A stretch of 64,000 bases of DNA. It comes from JAMXLO01 sp963812075. Its GTDB lineage: Bacteria; Pseudomonadota; Alphaproteobacteria; Acetobacterales; Acetobacteraceae. The stretch is taken from contig CAWETN010000016.1 in NCBI GenBank assembly GCA_963812075.1, positions 186,001 through 250,000 on the forward strand, in the 5' to 3' direction. Positions within the stretch are counted from its first letter, which is position 1. Every line of letters begins with the position of its first letter. Position numbers and translations under genes: made by a program. This document shows positions 1 to 7,816 of this stretch, in pieces. The notes below the pieces were generated by a model that saw only the letters and a list, made by a program, of their open reading frames with translations, made no database searches and was not told the origin of the DNA.

Positions 1-227
1 CACAGCGCGCCCACGTAACGCGCGGCAAATCCGCGCCACCAAAGGAAGAGCGGCGGCAAGGCCTGACCCACCTCGCCGGCGCCCAGCTGCAACAGGCCCG
101 CGCCGCTGCCACGCGCGAATGCCTCGGCCAGGCGCGTGGCGACACGCGGGTCGATCTCCGGCGCAGCGGACAATTCTTCGAGCACCAGATGGCCGTGCGG
201 CGTGAGGCGCAGACTCGGACGCGGCAT
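1..227 (-). CDS. N-terminal fragment, probable SNF2/DEAD-type helicase
   Basis: Partial gene running off the left edge; only the first 75 or so residues are visible. The frame is open from the hydrolase stop at 291, but the first in-frame start is the ATG at 227, giving MPRPSLRLTPHGHLVLEEL. The stretch LQLGAGEVGQALPPLF followed by WWRGFAARYV resembles the N-terminal region of SNF2-related helicases I know from Rhodospirillales. No helicase motif lies inside the window, so the family call rests on that resemblance alone. It follows the hydrolase gene on the same strand with a 63-base gap. Confidence 0.45.
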   Translation of the reverse strand, partial: MPRPSLRLTPHGHLVLEELSAAPEIDPRVATRLAEAFARGSGAGLLQLGAGEVGQALPPLFLWWRGFAARYVGAL

Positions 228-290
228 GCGGAAAGTACGGTCGATCGTCAGCCGGCGGTCAAGGCCGGGCCACGGGCACCGATGCGACGA

Positions 291-1127
291 TCATTGATCC
301 AGGAAGTGCAGCACCGTCGCGTTGAACAGCGTCGGGTTCTGCAAGAATGCGAAGTGACTGGTGTCCGGCAGGATCACCAGCTTCGCACCCGGGATGGTCG
401 CGGCGATGTACTCGGTATGAGCGCGCTTGATCGCTTCATCGTGGTCGCCGTCCACCACCAGCACGGATGAGCGGATCGTCTTCAGCTGCGCATCCGTCCA
501 GTTGGGTTCGGTCTCCCACATTCTGCTGATCTGCGCGACGAAGGCCTTGTATTCCTTCGGCGTCGCCGACAGCCGCGCGTATTCGTGGCCGGCGCGGGCG
601 ATGAAGCGCGCGAAGGTGGGGTTCTTCTCCACGCCCTCCTGCACGCCGCTGGTCATCGTATTGGCGGCGAAGGCGACCACCTTGCCCACCCGCTCGGGAT
701 GGCGAAGTGCGAGGTCCAGTCCGACGATGGCGCCATCGCTCCAGCCGACCACGTCGGCCTTGGCGATGTGCAGCGAATCCAGCAGCGCGGCGACGTCGTC
801 GGCCATCAGGTCGTAGCCGTACGGCCGGGCATCGCGCGTGCTGCGCCCGTGGCCGCGGCTGTCCACCAGGATCACCAGGTGGCGCGGGGCGAGTGCCGCC
901 ACCTGCTTGCCCCAGTAGTCGGAGTTGGCGAGGCCGCCATGCAGCAGGACGACCGGCGGGCCGTGGCCGATCGTCGCGTAATACAGGCTGACGCCGTTGA
1001 CCGCGGCGCGGCCGGTCTGCTCGCCGGCGACCGGGGGCGGGGTCGGCGGCAGCGTTTGCCACAACGCCTCGGCCATGGCGACGCGCAGCGGAGCAACCGA
1101 CAGAAGCAGCAACAGGATCGCGCGCAT
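291..1127 (-). CDS. exported alpha/beta-fold hydrolase
   Basis: About 278 residues. The N-terminus is a signal peptide: MRAILLLLLSVAPLRVAMA, probable cleavage before EALWQ. The fold motifs follow in order: oxyanion HGG near residue 63, nucleophile elbow GWSDG with Ser near 130, acid in DGDHDEA near 228, and catalytic His in SHFAFLQNP near 258. It is probably a periplasmic serine hydrolase; the substrate cannot be told from sequence. I chose the ATG at 1127 because GAAGGA lies five bases upstream; a GTG at 1145 and an ATG at 1133 are alternatives. It follows the MFS gene by only about 30 bases on the same strand, so the two are likely co-transcribed. Confidence 0.8.
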   Translation of the reverse strand: MRAILLLLLSVAPLRVAMAEALWQTLPPTPPPVAGEQTGRAAVNGVSLYYATIGHGPPVVLLHGGLANSDYWGKQVAALAPRHLVILVDSRGHGRSTRDARPYGYDLMADDVAALLDSLHIAKADVVGWSDGAIVGLDLALRHPERVGKVVAFAANTMTSGVQEGVEKNPTFARFIARAGHEYARLSATPKEYKAFVAQISRMWETEPNWTDAQLKTIRSSVLVVDGDHDEAIKRAHTEYIAATIPGAKLVILPDTSHFAFLQNPTLFNATVLHFLDQ

Positions 1128-1155
1128 CGGCATCCTTCGTGTCACGGCCGCCGCA

Positions 1156-2376
1156 TCATCGTTCCCTGGGCAGCGACGGACTCAGCGCCCAGGCCAGCGG
1201 CAATGTCAGCAGGCATACCACGGCAACCACAAGGATGGCGTTCTCCGCTCCCAAGGCGTCGCCGGCGAGCCCATACAGCACCGGAGCGACCGCGCCGCCG
1301 CCGATCGTGCCGGTATAGAACAGGCCGAATGCGTGCTCGCGGCGATCAGGGGCGACGAGTTCGGGGACGGTGCCGTACAGCACCGAGGACGTGCCGTTCA
1401 GTGCGACGCCGATCACTGGCAGGATTGCAAGCGCCCCCAGCAGCGGCAACGGCCCGATGGCGATGATGCCGACCGCAGTCGCCAGTTCCGTCAGCAGCAC
1501 GCTGCGCAGCACGCCCAGCCGCGCTCCCAGCCATCCGCATACGAGTTTGCCGAGCGCGCCGCCGGCGAAGATCAGCGTCAAGGCGAGGCCGATGGTCGGC
1601 GTCGTGGCCTCCTTCGCACGCAGGACGAACGGCAGGAACGCGAGGAAGCCCATGCGCGTGCCGCTGTCCAGCACCCCGATCGCCAGAAGCAGCGCGAAGG
1701 CGCCGCGCCGGTGCGGCATCGCCTGCGCTGCCGTCGCGGCGCCGCCGGTCTTGTGCTCGATCCGCGGCGACTTCAGGGGCCTGCGCGGCAGCAGAAGCAG
1801 GATCGCGACGGCGGTGCAAAGTCCCAGTGCGCCGATGATGCCGACCGCGCTGCGCCAGGGCATCAGCGCCATGAGCCCGGCCGTCGCAGCGGGGATCGCC
1901 ATCTTTCCGAGATCGCCCGCGAAGTTGTAGGTGCCGAGGGCAGCCCGCGAGCCCTCCGCCTCGTAGGCGGTGGCGACCAGCGAGGAGCCGATCGGGTGCT
2001 GCGTGGCCGCGCCGGCTCCGCCGATCAGCAGGATGACGACCAGCGTGACCAGACCCGCTCCGGCGAGGCCGAGGGCGACATACGCGCCGCCGGCCAGTGC
2101 CGTGCCGATCGCCAGCAGCAACGGGCCGCCGATCCGCATGGCGAGCGCGGAGGCCGGCATCTGGAGCCCCGCCATCGCACCGGCAAACAGCATCCGCAGC
2201 AGGCCGAGAGCCGCGTAGCTGAGAGCGAATTCGGCCTGCCAGACAGGCAGCAGGACATAGATCAGGTCGGTGAAGCCATCATGCAGCGCATGCACGCCGC
2301 AGGCGACTGCAAGGATGCGGCGGCGTTGGCCACCGGCCTGACGCAGCCCGATACCCGCCGTTGCCGATACACTCAT
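1156..2376 (-). CDS. MFS transporter, fosmidomycin-resistance (Fsr) type
   Basis: 406 residues with about 12 hydrophobic segments. The opening HALHDGFTDLIYVLLPVWQ, the central GGAGAATQHPIGSSLV and the following YNFAGDLGKMAIPA are characteristic of the Fsr branch of the major facilitator superfamily, inner-membrane drug or metabolite exporters. Actual substrate is unknown; the name comes from an E. coli relative and does not prove fosmidomycin export. It is transcribed divergently from the folM-like gene, and its upstream gap holds a tandem octamer repeat at 2396-2411 that could be an operator. Confidence 0.85.
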   Translation of the reverse strand: MSVSATAGIGLRQAGGQRRRILAVACGVHALHDGFTDLIYVLLPVWQAEFALSYAALGLLRMLFAGAMAGLQMPASALAMRIGGPLLLAIGTALAGGAYVALGLAGAGLVTLVVILLIGGAGAATQHPIGSSLVATAYEAEGSRAALGTYNFAGDLGKMAIPAATAGLMALMPWRSAVGIIGALGLCTAVAILLLLPRRPLKSPRIEHKTGGAATAAQAMPHRRGAFALLLAIGVLDSGTRMGFLAFLPFVLRAKEATTPTIGLALTLIFAGGALGKLVCGWLGARLGVLRSVLLTELATAVGIIAIGPLPLLGALAILPVIGVALNGTSSVLYGTVPELVAPDRREHAFGLFYTGTIGGGAVAPVLYGLAGDALGAENAILVVAVVCLLTLPLAWALSPSLPRER

Positions 2377-2395
2377 CGCAACCTCACGCCTTACC

Positions 2396-2419
2396 AGATG
2401 TCTAGATGTCTACATCGAC
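2396..2419. promoter_or_regulatory. tandem AGATGTCT octamers plus ACATC dyad arm, candidate operator
   Basis: The 106-base gap between the divergent MFS and folM-like genes contains AGATGTCT twice in direct succession (2396-2403 and 2404-2411), followed by ACATCGAC, so GATGT and ACATC also form an inverted pair. The block lies 20-43 bases upstream of the MFS start codon. Adjacent octamers are how repressors of the MetJ type bind (AGACGTCT boxes), but MetJ itself is a gammaproteobacterial protein, so only the architecture is comparable. The binding protein is unknown. Confidence 0.35.
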
Positions 2420-2482
2420 AAGCGGCCGTCCGCCAGACCCCCGACTTGCCCGGAGCGAGGGCGCGTCTCACTCTCCGGATCG

Positions 2483-3262
2483 ATGTCGGCGATCCCCCCA
2501 GCAATCCCCCGCGTCGCCCTGGTCACCGGGGCGGCGCAGCGCATCGGCCGCACCATCGCGTTGGCGCTGGCACAGGCGGGCTTCGACATCGCGATCCACT
2601 GCCACACCAGCCGAGATGCTGCGGCGTCCACATGCGATTCGGTTCGCGGCCTCGGTCGCCGCGCGGCGGTGCTGCAGGCCGATCTCGCCGATGAAGCGGC
2701 GATCCAGGCACTGATCCCCCGCGCGGCCGCCGCGCTCGGTCCGATCGGGGTGCTGGTCAACAACGCCAGCCCGTTCGAGCGCGACGAGTGGCGCGACGCC
2801 ACACGTGCCTCGTGGGACGCGCACCTGGAGCCGGGGCTGCGCGCGCCGTTCGTGCTGATGCAGCACTTCGCCCGCGCGCTGCCGGCCGAAGCCGAGGGCG
2901 TGGTGATCAACATGCTGGATCAGCGCGTGTGGTCGATCACGCCGCACTTCGTGTCCTACACGGTTGCCAAGGCGGGCCTCTGGGCGCTGACGCAGTCGAT
3001 GGCCCTGGCGCTGGCGCCGCGCATCAGGGTGAACGGCATCGGGCCGGGTCCGGCACTGGCCAGCCCGCGGCAGTCGCCGGCGCAGTTCGCGGGCCAGTCG
3101 GCCTCGGTGCCATTGCGTCATGGCACCAGCCCCGACGAGATCGCTCGCGCGGTGCTGGCTGTCCTTGCCCTGCCGTCGATGACCGGCCAGATGCTGGCGC
3201 TGGATGGCGGCCAGCACCTGCAATGGCAATCCGGCCGTCACGGCCCGCCGCCCGAGGAGTAG
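2483..3262 (+). CDS. SDR family pteridine/dihydromonapterin reductase (FolM-like)
   Basis: 259-residue classical short-chain dehydrogenase: NADP-binding TGAAQRIG near residues 16-23, NNAS near 92, and YTVAK with catalytic Tyr near 159. The HCHTSRDAA stretch after the second strand and the LDGGQHL ending are typical of the PTR1/FolM branch, which reduces dihydrofolate and dihydromonapterin. The stop is three bases before the folB ATG, supporting a tetrahydro-pterin role over general SDR chemistry. Divergent from the MFS gene. Confidence 0.78.
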   Translation: MSAIPPAIPRVALVTGAAQRIGRTIALALAQAGFDIAIHCHTSRDAAASTCDSVRGLGRRAAVLQADLADEAAIQALIPRAAAALGPIGVLVNNASPFERDEWRDATRASWDAHLEPGLRAPFVLMQHFARALPAEAEGVVINMLDQRVWSITPHFVSYTVAKAGLWALTQSMALALAPRIRVNGIGPGPALASPRQSPAQFAGQSASVPLRHGTSPDEIARAVLAVLALPSMTGQMLALDGGQHLQWQSGRHGPPPEE

Positions 3263-3265
3263 CGC

Positions 3266-3691
3266 ATGGAAAGCCAGCCGATCGCCAGCAGCGCCCGCGC
3301 GCTCCGCCACATGTTCCTGCGCGACCTCGTGCTCGCCGCCAGCATCGGCGTGCACCCGCACGAGCACGCGGCGCCGCAGCGGGTGCGGATCAACGTCGAT
3401 CTCGGGGTGGAGGACGATGCCGCGCGGAAGCTGTCGCGCCAGCCGGTCGGCCGCGACGACCTGGCGCGCGTCGTCGACTACGAGAAGCTGGCCGATGCGG
3501 TGCGCGGGATCGTCGCTTCCGGCCATGTCCGGCTGGTCGAGACGTTGGCCGAGCGGATCGCGGAAGCCTGTCTCGCCGACCGCCGCGTGCATCTGGCGCG
3601 CGTGCGGGTGGAGAAACTCGACATCTTCCCCGACGCGGCGTCGGCCGGGGTGGAAATCGAGCGCCGGCAAAGCGACTTTTCCACGTCCTGA
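3266..3691 (+). CDS. folB: dihydroneopterin aldolase
   Basis: 141 residues, close to the usual size of about 120-130. It contains the family start FLRDLVLAASIGVHPHE, the RVRINVDLGV strand, and later VETLAERIAEACL with the catalytic-region Glu. FolB converts 7,8-dihydroneopterin to 6-hydroxymethyl-dihydropterin plus glycolaldehyde in folate synthesis. It is coupled to the upstream FolM-like reductase. The 250-base gap to uvrC contains one perfect DnaA-box-like TTATCCACA at 3865-3873 but no gene that I can support. Confidence 0.88.
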   Translation: MESQPIASSARALRHMFLRDLVLAASIGVHPHEHAAPQRVRINVDLGVEDDAARKLSRQPVGRDDLARVVDYEKLADAVRGIVASGHVRLVETLAERIAEACLADRRVHLARVRVEKLDIFPDAASAGVEIERRQSDFSTS

Positions 3692-3944
3692 CCGGTTGCG
3701 GAATACTCCGTATCCGGCGCGGCGAGGTGGCGGTTTCGTTGCATACAACAATACAATGCGCCCGCAGAATCAGTCGTTTAGCGGCGCCTAATTTTTCGGC
3801 AATCTGGCGGAAAGCCAGGGAATCCGCGGCTCTTACGGGAACGGGAGGGAGCTCGCCCACAAGGTTATCCACAGCCCGGCGAGGACACCGGCAGACCGCT
3901 CTCCTCTGGTCTACGCCGGCCCGAAGAGCCAGATTGTGCCCGGC

Positions 3945-5828
3945 ATGAGTGATCCGCCGCCCGCCCCCGCCACCGGCGTCGCCGCCATCGAGACTGCGCT
4001 CGCGACCATGCCGTTCAGTCCGGGCGTGTACCGCATGCTCGATGACAAGGGCAATGCACTTTACGTAGGCAAGGCGCGCAGCCTGAAGAAGCGGGTCGCG
4101 GCCTACACGCAGCCTGGTCGGCTCGACGAACGGCTGCGCCGGATGGTGAACGAGACGGCCTCGATGGAGGTGATCACCACCCACACCGAGGCCGAGGCGC
4201 TGTTGCTCGAGGCCAACCTGATCAAGCGCCTCAAGCCGCACTTCAACATCGTCCTGCGGGACGACAAGTCCTACCCGTGGCTGATGCTGACCGAGGACCA
4301 CCCCTATCCGCAGATCGCCAAGCACCGCGGCGCGCAGTTGCGCAAAGGCAGCTACTGGGGGCCGTTTGCCTCGGCCTGGGCGGTGAACCAGACGGTGACC
4401 GCGATGCAGCGCGTGTTCCTGCTGCGCTCCTGTGCCGACACGGTGTTCGCCAACCGTAGCCGCCCCTGCCTGCTGTTCCAGATCCGCCGCTGTTCGGCGC
4501 CTTGCGTCGGCCGGGTGAGCGAGGCCGACTATGGGCGGCTGGTCGGCCAGGCCAAGGCGTTCCTCGCCGGCAGGCAGGCCTCCGTGCAGCGCGAACTGGC
4601 GGCCGAGATGGAGCACGCCGCCGAAGGGCTGGAATTCGAGCACGCCGCGGCGGTGCGCGACCGCATCCGCGCGCTGACCTTCGTGCAGGGCAGCGACGTG
4701 GTGAACCCGGCCAGCCTGCAGGATGCCGACGTGATCGCCGCCTGGCAGACCGCCGGCCAGACCTGCGTGCAGGTGTTCTTCGTCCGCGGCGGGCGCAACA
4801 ACGGTAACCGGGCGTTCTTCCCGACGCACGCGAAGGCCGAGGAGGCCAGCGAGGTGCTCGCCGCGTTCATCGCGCAGTTCTACGACGACAAGCCGCCACC
4901 GCCCTGCGTTCTGGTCAACCACGCGCTGCCGGAGCAGGACCTGGTCGCCGAGGCGCTGAGCCTGAAGGCGAACCGCAAGGTCGAGATCCACCTGCCGCAG
5001 CGCGGCGAGAAGCGCGCGGTGGTGCAGCACGCCGAGGTGAATGCGCGCGAGGCGCTGGAGCGCCGGCTGGCGGAGAGCGCCGGCCAGGCGAAGCTGCTGG
5101 ACGGCGTGGCGCAGCTGTTCGGGCTGCCGGCACGGCCGGAGCGCATCGAGGTGTACGACAACTCCCACATCATGGGCACCAACCCGTACGGCGTGATGAT
5201 CGTGGCCGGCGCGGAGGGGTTCCGGAAGGCGGCCTACCGCAAGTTCGCCATCCGCGGCCCGGTCACGCCGGGCGACGATTTCGCCATGATGCGCGAGGTG
5301 CTGCAGCGGCGATTCACGCGCGCGCTGAAGGAGCAGGAGGAAGGCGCACCGGCGACCGACTGGCCCGACGTGGTGCTGATCGACGGCGGTGCCGGCCAGC
5401 TGTCCGCGGCGCGCGACGCGCTGACCGATCTCGGCGTGCAGGACGTGAAGCTGGTGGCGATCGCCAAAGGGCCCGATCGCGACGCCGGGCGCGAGTGGTT
5501 CCACACCGACGGCATGGCGCCGTTCCAGCTGCCGCCGCGCGATCCGGTGCTGTACTTCCTCCAGCGCCTGCGCGACGAGGCGCATCGGTTCGCGATCAGC
5601 ACGCACCGCGCCGGGCGCTCGAAGAACATCCGGCAGAGCGAGCTCGACGAGATCCCGGGCATCGGGGCTGCAAGAAAGCGCGCTCTGCTGAACCATTTCG
5701 GTTCGGCGCGCGGGGTGAAGATGGCGGGCCTGACGGACCTGGAAGCGGCGCCCGGCATCAGCCACGAAACCGCACGCCGCGTCTATGCGCACTTTCATCC
5801 AGGCGTGCGCATGGAGGGAGTTTCATAG
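3945..5828 (+). CDS. uvrC: excinuclease ABC subunit C
   Basis: About 627 residues, the normal UvrC length. Domains in order: GIY-YIG nuclease (SPGVYRMLDDKG, then ALYVGKARSLKKRV), Cys-rich middle (CLLFQIRRCSAPC), UVR helix pair (FEHAAAVRDRIRAL near residue 235), C-terminal RNase H-like nuclease (EVYDNSHIMG near 405, VLIDGGAGQL near 480), and helix-hairpin-helix pair near 570 (IPGIGAARKRALLNHFGS). It makes both incisions in nucleotide excision repair. The ATG at 3945 is preferred; an in-frame GTG lies at 3936. A hairpin follows directly after the stop. Confidence 0.96.
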   Translation: MSDPPPAPATGVAAIETALATMPFSPGVYRMLDDKGNALYVGKARSLKKRVAAYTQPGRLDERLRRMVNETASMEVITTHTEAEALLLEANLIKRLKPHFNIVLRDDKSYPWLMLTEDHPYPQIAKHRGAQLRKGSYWGPFASAWAVNQTVTAMQRVFLLRSCADTVFANRSRPCLLFQIRRCSAPCVGRVSEADYGRLVGQAKAFLAGRQASVQRELAAEMEHAAEGLEFEHAAAVRDRIRALTFVQGSDVVNPASLQDADVIAAWQTAGQTCVQVFFVRGGRNNGNRAFFPTHAKAEEASEVLAAFIAQFYDDKPPPPCVLVNHALPEQDLVAEALSLKANRKVEIHLPQRGEKRAVVQHAEVNAREALERRLAESAGQAKLLDGVAQLFGLPARPERIEVYDNSHIMGTNPYGVMIVAGAEGFRKAAYRKFAIRGPVTPGDDFAMMREVLQRRFTRALKEQEEGAPATDWPDVVLIDGGAGQLSAARDALTDLGVQDVKLVAIAKGPDRDAGREWFHTDGMAPFQLPPRDPVLYFLQRLRDEAHRFAISTHRAGRSKNIRQSELDEIPGIGAARKRALLNHFGSARGVKMAGLTDLEAAPGISHETARRVYAHFHPGVRMEGVS

Positions 5829-5829
5829 T

Positions 5830-5856
5830 TTCATCGCCTCACAAAAGGGCGATGAA
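5830..5856 (+). terminator. hairpin directly after uvrC stop
   Basis: TTCATCGCC (5830-5838) and GGCGATGAA (5848-5856) form a perfect 9-bp stem around a 9-base loop, starting two bases after the uvrC stop codon. No T-run follows, so it may be a weak or Rho-assisted terminator or an mRNA 3'-end stabiliser. Confidence 0.5.
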
Positions 5857-6051
5857 GCAAACCGTACATTGCCTGTCACATGCATTGCGCCACATAGCGC
5901 GTGCAGCGGATCTCTATGCTGCGTGCTGGAACCGAAAATCGGCGACATCATCTCGTTCGAACACGCACGAGGTCAAACGACGGTCTCGCCCGACCGGTCC
6001 CTGGTGACAAGAGCCGGTACGCCGCCGTTCGCCCATTGCGCCCTCGATACC

Positions 6052-6069
6052 CGGGTGATGCAGGCATCT
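6052..6069. repeat. 18-base intergenic repeat with GATGCAGGCATC dyad, copy 1
   Basis: CGGGTGATGCAGGCATCT is identical to 13743-13760. The core GATGC-AG-GCATC at 6057-6068 is a perfect 5-bp dyad with a two-base spacer. It lies about 200 bases upstream of pgsA, outside any gene. Function unknown; a small operator is one possibility. Confidence 0.4.
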
Positions 6070-6267
6070 GGAGGCAGTATCGTCATCGAGGCGCTGCTGC
6101 TGTCTGCCGCCGGCCGCCAGGCGATCGCTGGCGAAGGGCGGCATTCCGACTACCTCCAGGGCGCCGGAATGAGCTGATCTGCGCATCGTCAGCACATTCG
6201 CGGCATGCCGCCGGACGCCAGACCTGGCCGCTCCCCCGCGCCGCAAATCCGGGCTAGAGTGACGGAA

Positions 6268-6873
6268 ATGCTGACCGACCTGCCAAATCTGCTGACTCTG
6301 TCGCGAATCGTCGCGATTCCATTACTGGTTGTGTTGGTCGCGCTGCGCCAGCCGCCCGCCGACCTCGCCGCCTGCGTCCTGTTCAGCACCGCCGCCGTCA
6401 CCGACTATTTCGACGGCAAGGTGGCCCGCGCCCGGCGGTTGCAGTCCGACCTTGGCCGCATGCTGGACCCGATCGCCGACAAGCTGCTGGTCGGCGCGGC
6501 GCTGATGATGCTGGTGGGACAGGGACGGCTGTCCGCCTGGGGCCTTTACCCCGCGATCGTCATCATGCTGCGCGAGATCCTGGTGAGCGGGCTGCGCGAG
6601 TACCTGGCGGCGATCCGCATCGGCCTGCCGGTGACGCCGCTCGCCAAGTGGAAGACGGGTTTCCAGATGGGTGCCCTCGGCACCCTGCTCGCCGGCGACT
6701 CGGCGGCGAACTGGCTGCACCTGTCGTTCATTCCCGTGAGCGCGATCGGCGAAGCGATGCTATGGGTCGCAGCGGCGCTCACGCTGTGGACCGGCTGGGA
6801 CTACCTGACCGCCGGCGTCCGCCACGCGTCCGGCCCCCCGGCCCGAGGCCTGACCGAACGCCAGACGCCCTGA
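6268..6873 (+). CDS. pgsA: CDP-diacylglycerol--glycerol-3-phosphate 3-phosphatidyltransferase
   Basis: About 201 residues from the ATG at 6268, where MLTDLPNLLTLSRI gives the canonical family start. The CDP-alcohol phosphotransferase signature is complete: DGKVARARRLQSDLGRMLD followed by PIAD (pattern DG-x2-AR-x8-G-x3-D-x3-D). Several membrane segments follow. The enzyme makes phosphatidylglycerophosphate, first step to phosphatidylglycerol and cardiolipin, in the inner membrane. Upstream in-frame starts (6205, GTG 6259) are less likely. The mobB GTG starts two bases after the stop. Confidence 0.93.
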   Translation: MLTDLPNLLTLSRIVAIPLLVVLVALRQPPADLAACVLFSTAAVTDYFDGKVARARRLQSDLGRMLDPIADKLLVGAALMMLVGQGRLSAWGLYPAIVIMLREILVSGLREYLAAIRIGLPVTPLAKWKTGFQMGALGTLLAGDSAANWLHLSFIPVSAIGEAMLWVAAALTLWTGWDYLTAGVRHASGPPARGLTERQTP

Positions 6874-6875
6874 GC

Positions 6876-7355
6876 GTGCGGGTCCTGGGCATCGTCGGCT
6901 GGTCGGGCAGCGGCAAAACCACGCTGCTGACGCGGCTCATTCCGTTGCTGCGGGCCCGCGGCTTGACGGTCTCCACCGTGAAGCACACCCATCACGGCTT
7001 CGACATGGACCGCCCGGGCAAGGACACCTACCGCCACCGCGAGGCCGGCGCGCATGAGGTGCTGGTCGCTGCCGGCACCCGCTGGGCGCTGCTGCACGAA
7101 GTGTCCGGCCCCGAGCCGGAGCTGCCGGACCTGCTGGCGCGCCTGCAGCCGGTCGATCTGGTGCTGGTGGAGGGGTACAAAACCCACCCCTTCCCCAAGC
7201 TCGAAGTGCATCGCCCGGCGCTGGGCAAGCCGCCGATCTGGCCCGATCAGCCCGATATCGCCGCGGTCGCGACCGACGCTCCGATCGAGACCGACCGGCA
7301 GGTGCTGCCGCTCAACGATCCTTCGGCGATCGTGAGATGGCTGCTGGAGTGCTGA
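6876..7355 (+). CDS. mobB: molybdopterin-guanine dinucleotide biosynthesis GTP-binding protein MobB
   Basis: 159 residues from a GTG two bases after the pgsA stop. The N-terminus reads VRVLGIVGWSGSGKTTLLTR with a Walker A motif, followed by STVKHTHHGFDMDRPGKDTY, the MobB-specific segment, and VDLVLVEGYK. MobB assists MobA in attaching GMP to molybdopterin. The frame stays open far upstream inside pgsA, but the GTG is where homology begins. The other molybdenum-cofactor genes here, moaD and moaE, lie 5.5 kb downstream. Confidence 0.92.
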   Translation: MRVLGIVGWSGSGKTTLLTRLIPLLRARGLTVSTVKHTHHGFDMDRPGKDTYRHREAGAHEVLVAAGTRWALLHEVSGPEPELPDLLARLQPVDLVLVEGYKTHPFPKLEVHRPALGKPPIWPDQPDIAAVATDAPIETDRQVLPLNDPSAIVRWLLEC

Positions 7356-7367
7356 AGCGGGCGCCGG

Positions 7368-7643
7368 TTACGCGCGCGCCTGCGCGATCAGCGCCGCCTG
7401 CGGACCGATGCCGTCCACTTCCACGATAGTGTCCGCCGGTATGCCCAGCCGTTCGGCCGCGGCCCGGATCAGCGCCGCACTCGGCGCCTCGTAAAGGCAG
7501 TAGGTCTTCCGTTTGTCCGCACTCAGGAACGAGAACAGCCATTGAACGCCGATCTCGTCATTGACCTCTTTGACCGTGGCTGCGGTCTCCGGATCGGTGG
7601 GGACGAGTTCCGCAAAAGATCGTTCGATAAGAAACAGCGGCAT
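7368..7643 (-). CDS. DUF4242 small protein (SCO4226 nickel-binding-like)
   Basis: 91 residues starting MPLFLIERSFAELVPTDPE, chosen because GGAGGAG lies about eight bases upstream of the ATG at 7643. The ferredoxin-like pattern with WLFSFLSADKRKTYCLYEAPS and ending in a VDGIGPQAALIAQ tail fits DUF4242, whose studied member SCO4226 binds nickel; the biological role is unclear. It is divergent from the AAA/LuxR regulator with a 173-base gap, so it may be a target of it. Confidence 0.7.
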   Translation of the reverse strand: MPLFLIERSFAELVPTDPETAATVKEVNDEIGVQWLFSFLSADKRKTYCLYEAPSAALIRAAAERLGIPADTIVEVDGIGPQAALIAQARA

Positions 7644-7816
7644 ACGAAGCTCCTCCGCGTAATCATCGTGCTCACGGCGTCGGCTTGGCCCTGACAATCA
7701 GACATAGACTGTCGGCCGGAACAAGCGGGATTTCCGTCGCCCGCGCGATTGCGCTTGCCTCGCGACTTCGGCTCGGGCCACGCTGACCGAAGAACAATGG
7801 CCGTACGGGGGAGGCG

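Larger units (their letters stand above)
5829..6267. other. 439-base intergenic stretch, no convincing gene
   Basis: Between uvrC and pgsA. It is visibly less GC-rich than its flanks. Open frames exist on both strands but none has a recognisable domain, good ribosome-binding site or natural start. Besides the uvrC hairpin, it contains an 18-base sequence at 6052-6069 that recurs exactly at 13743-13760 and holds the dyad GATGC-AG-GCATC. Confidence 0.6.

Noticed and set aside
3865..3873. Perfect DnaA-box consensus TTATCCACA upstream of uvrC, possible replication origin
   Set aside because: Only one box, no AT-rich unwinding region and no origin-linked genes nearby; one 9-mer is expected by chance on this scale.
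3390..5798. 800-codon open frame antisense to folB and uvrC
   Set aside because: Long antisense frames are common in GC-rich DNA; the product is His/Arg/Leu-rich low complexity with no domain, while the plus strand encodes a complete UvrC.
5785..6177. Open frame of 130 codons spanning the uvrC end and the gap to pgsA
   Set aside because: It starts inside uvrC, has no ribosome-binding site or recognisable domain, and its composition is unlike neighbouring genes.
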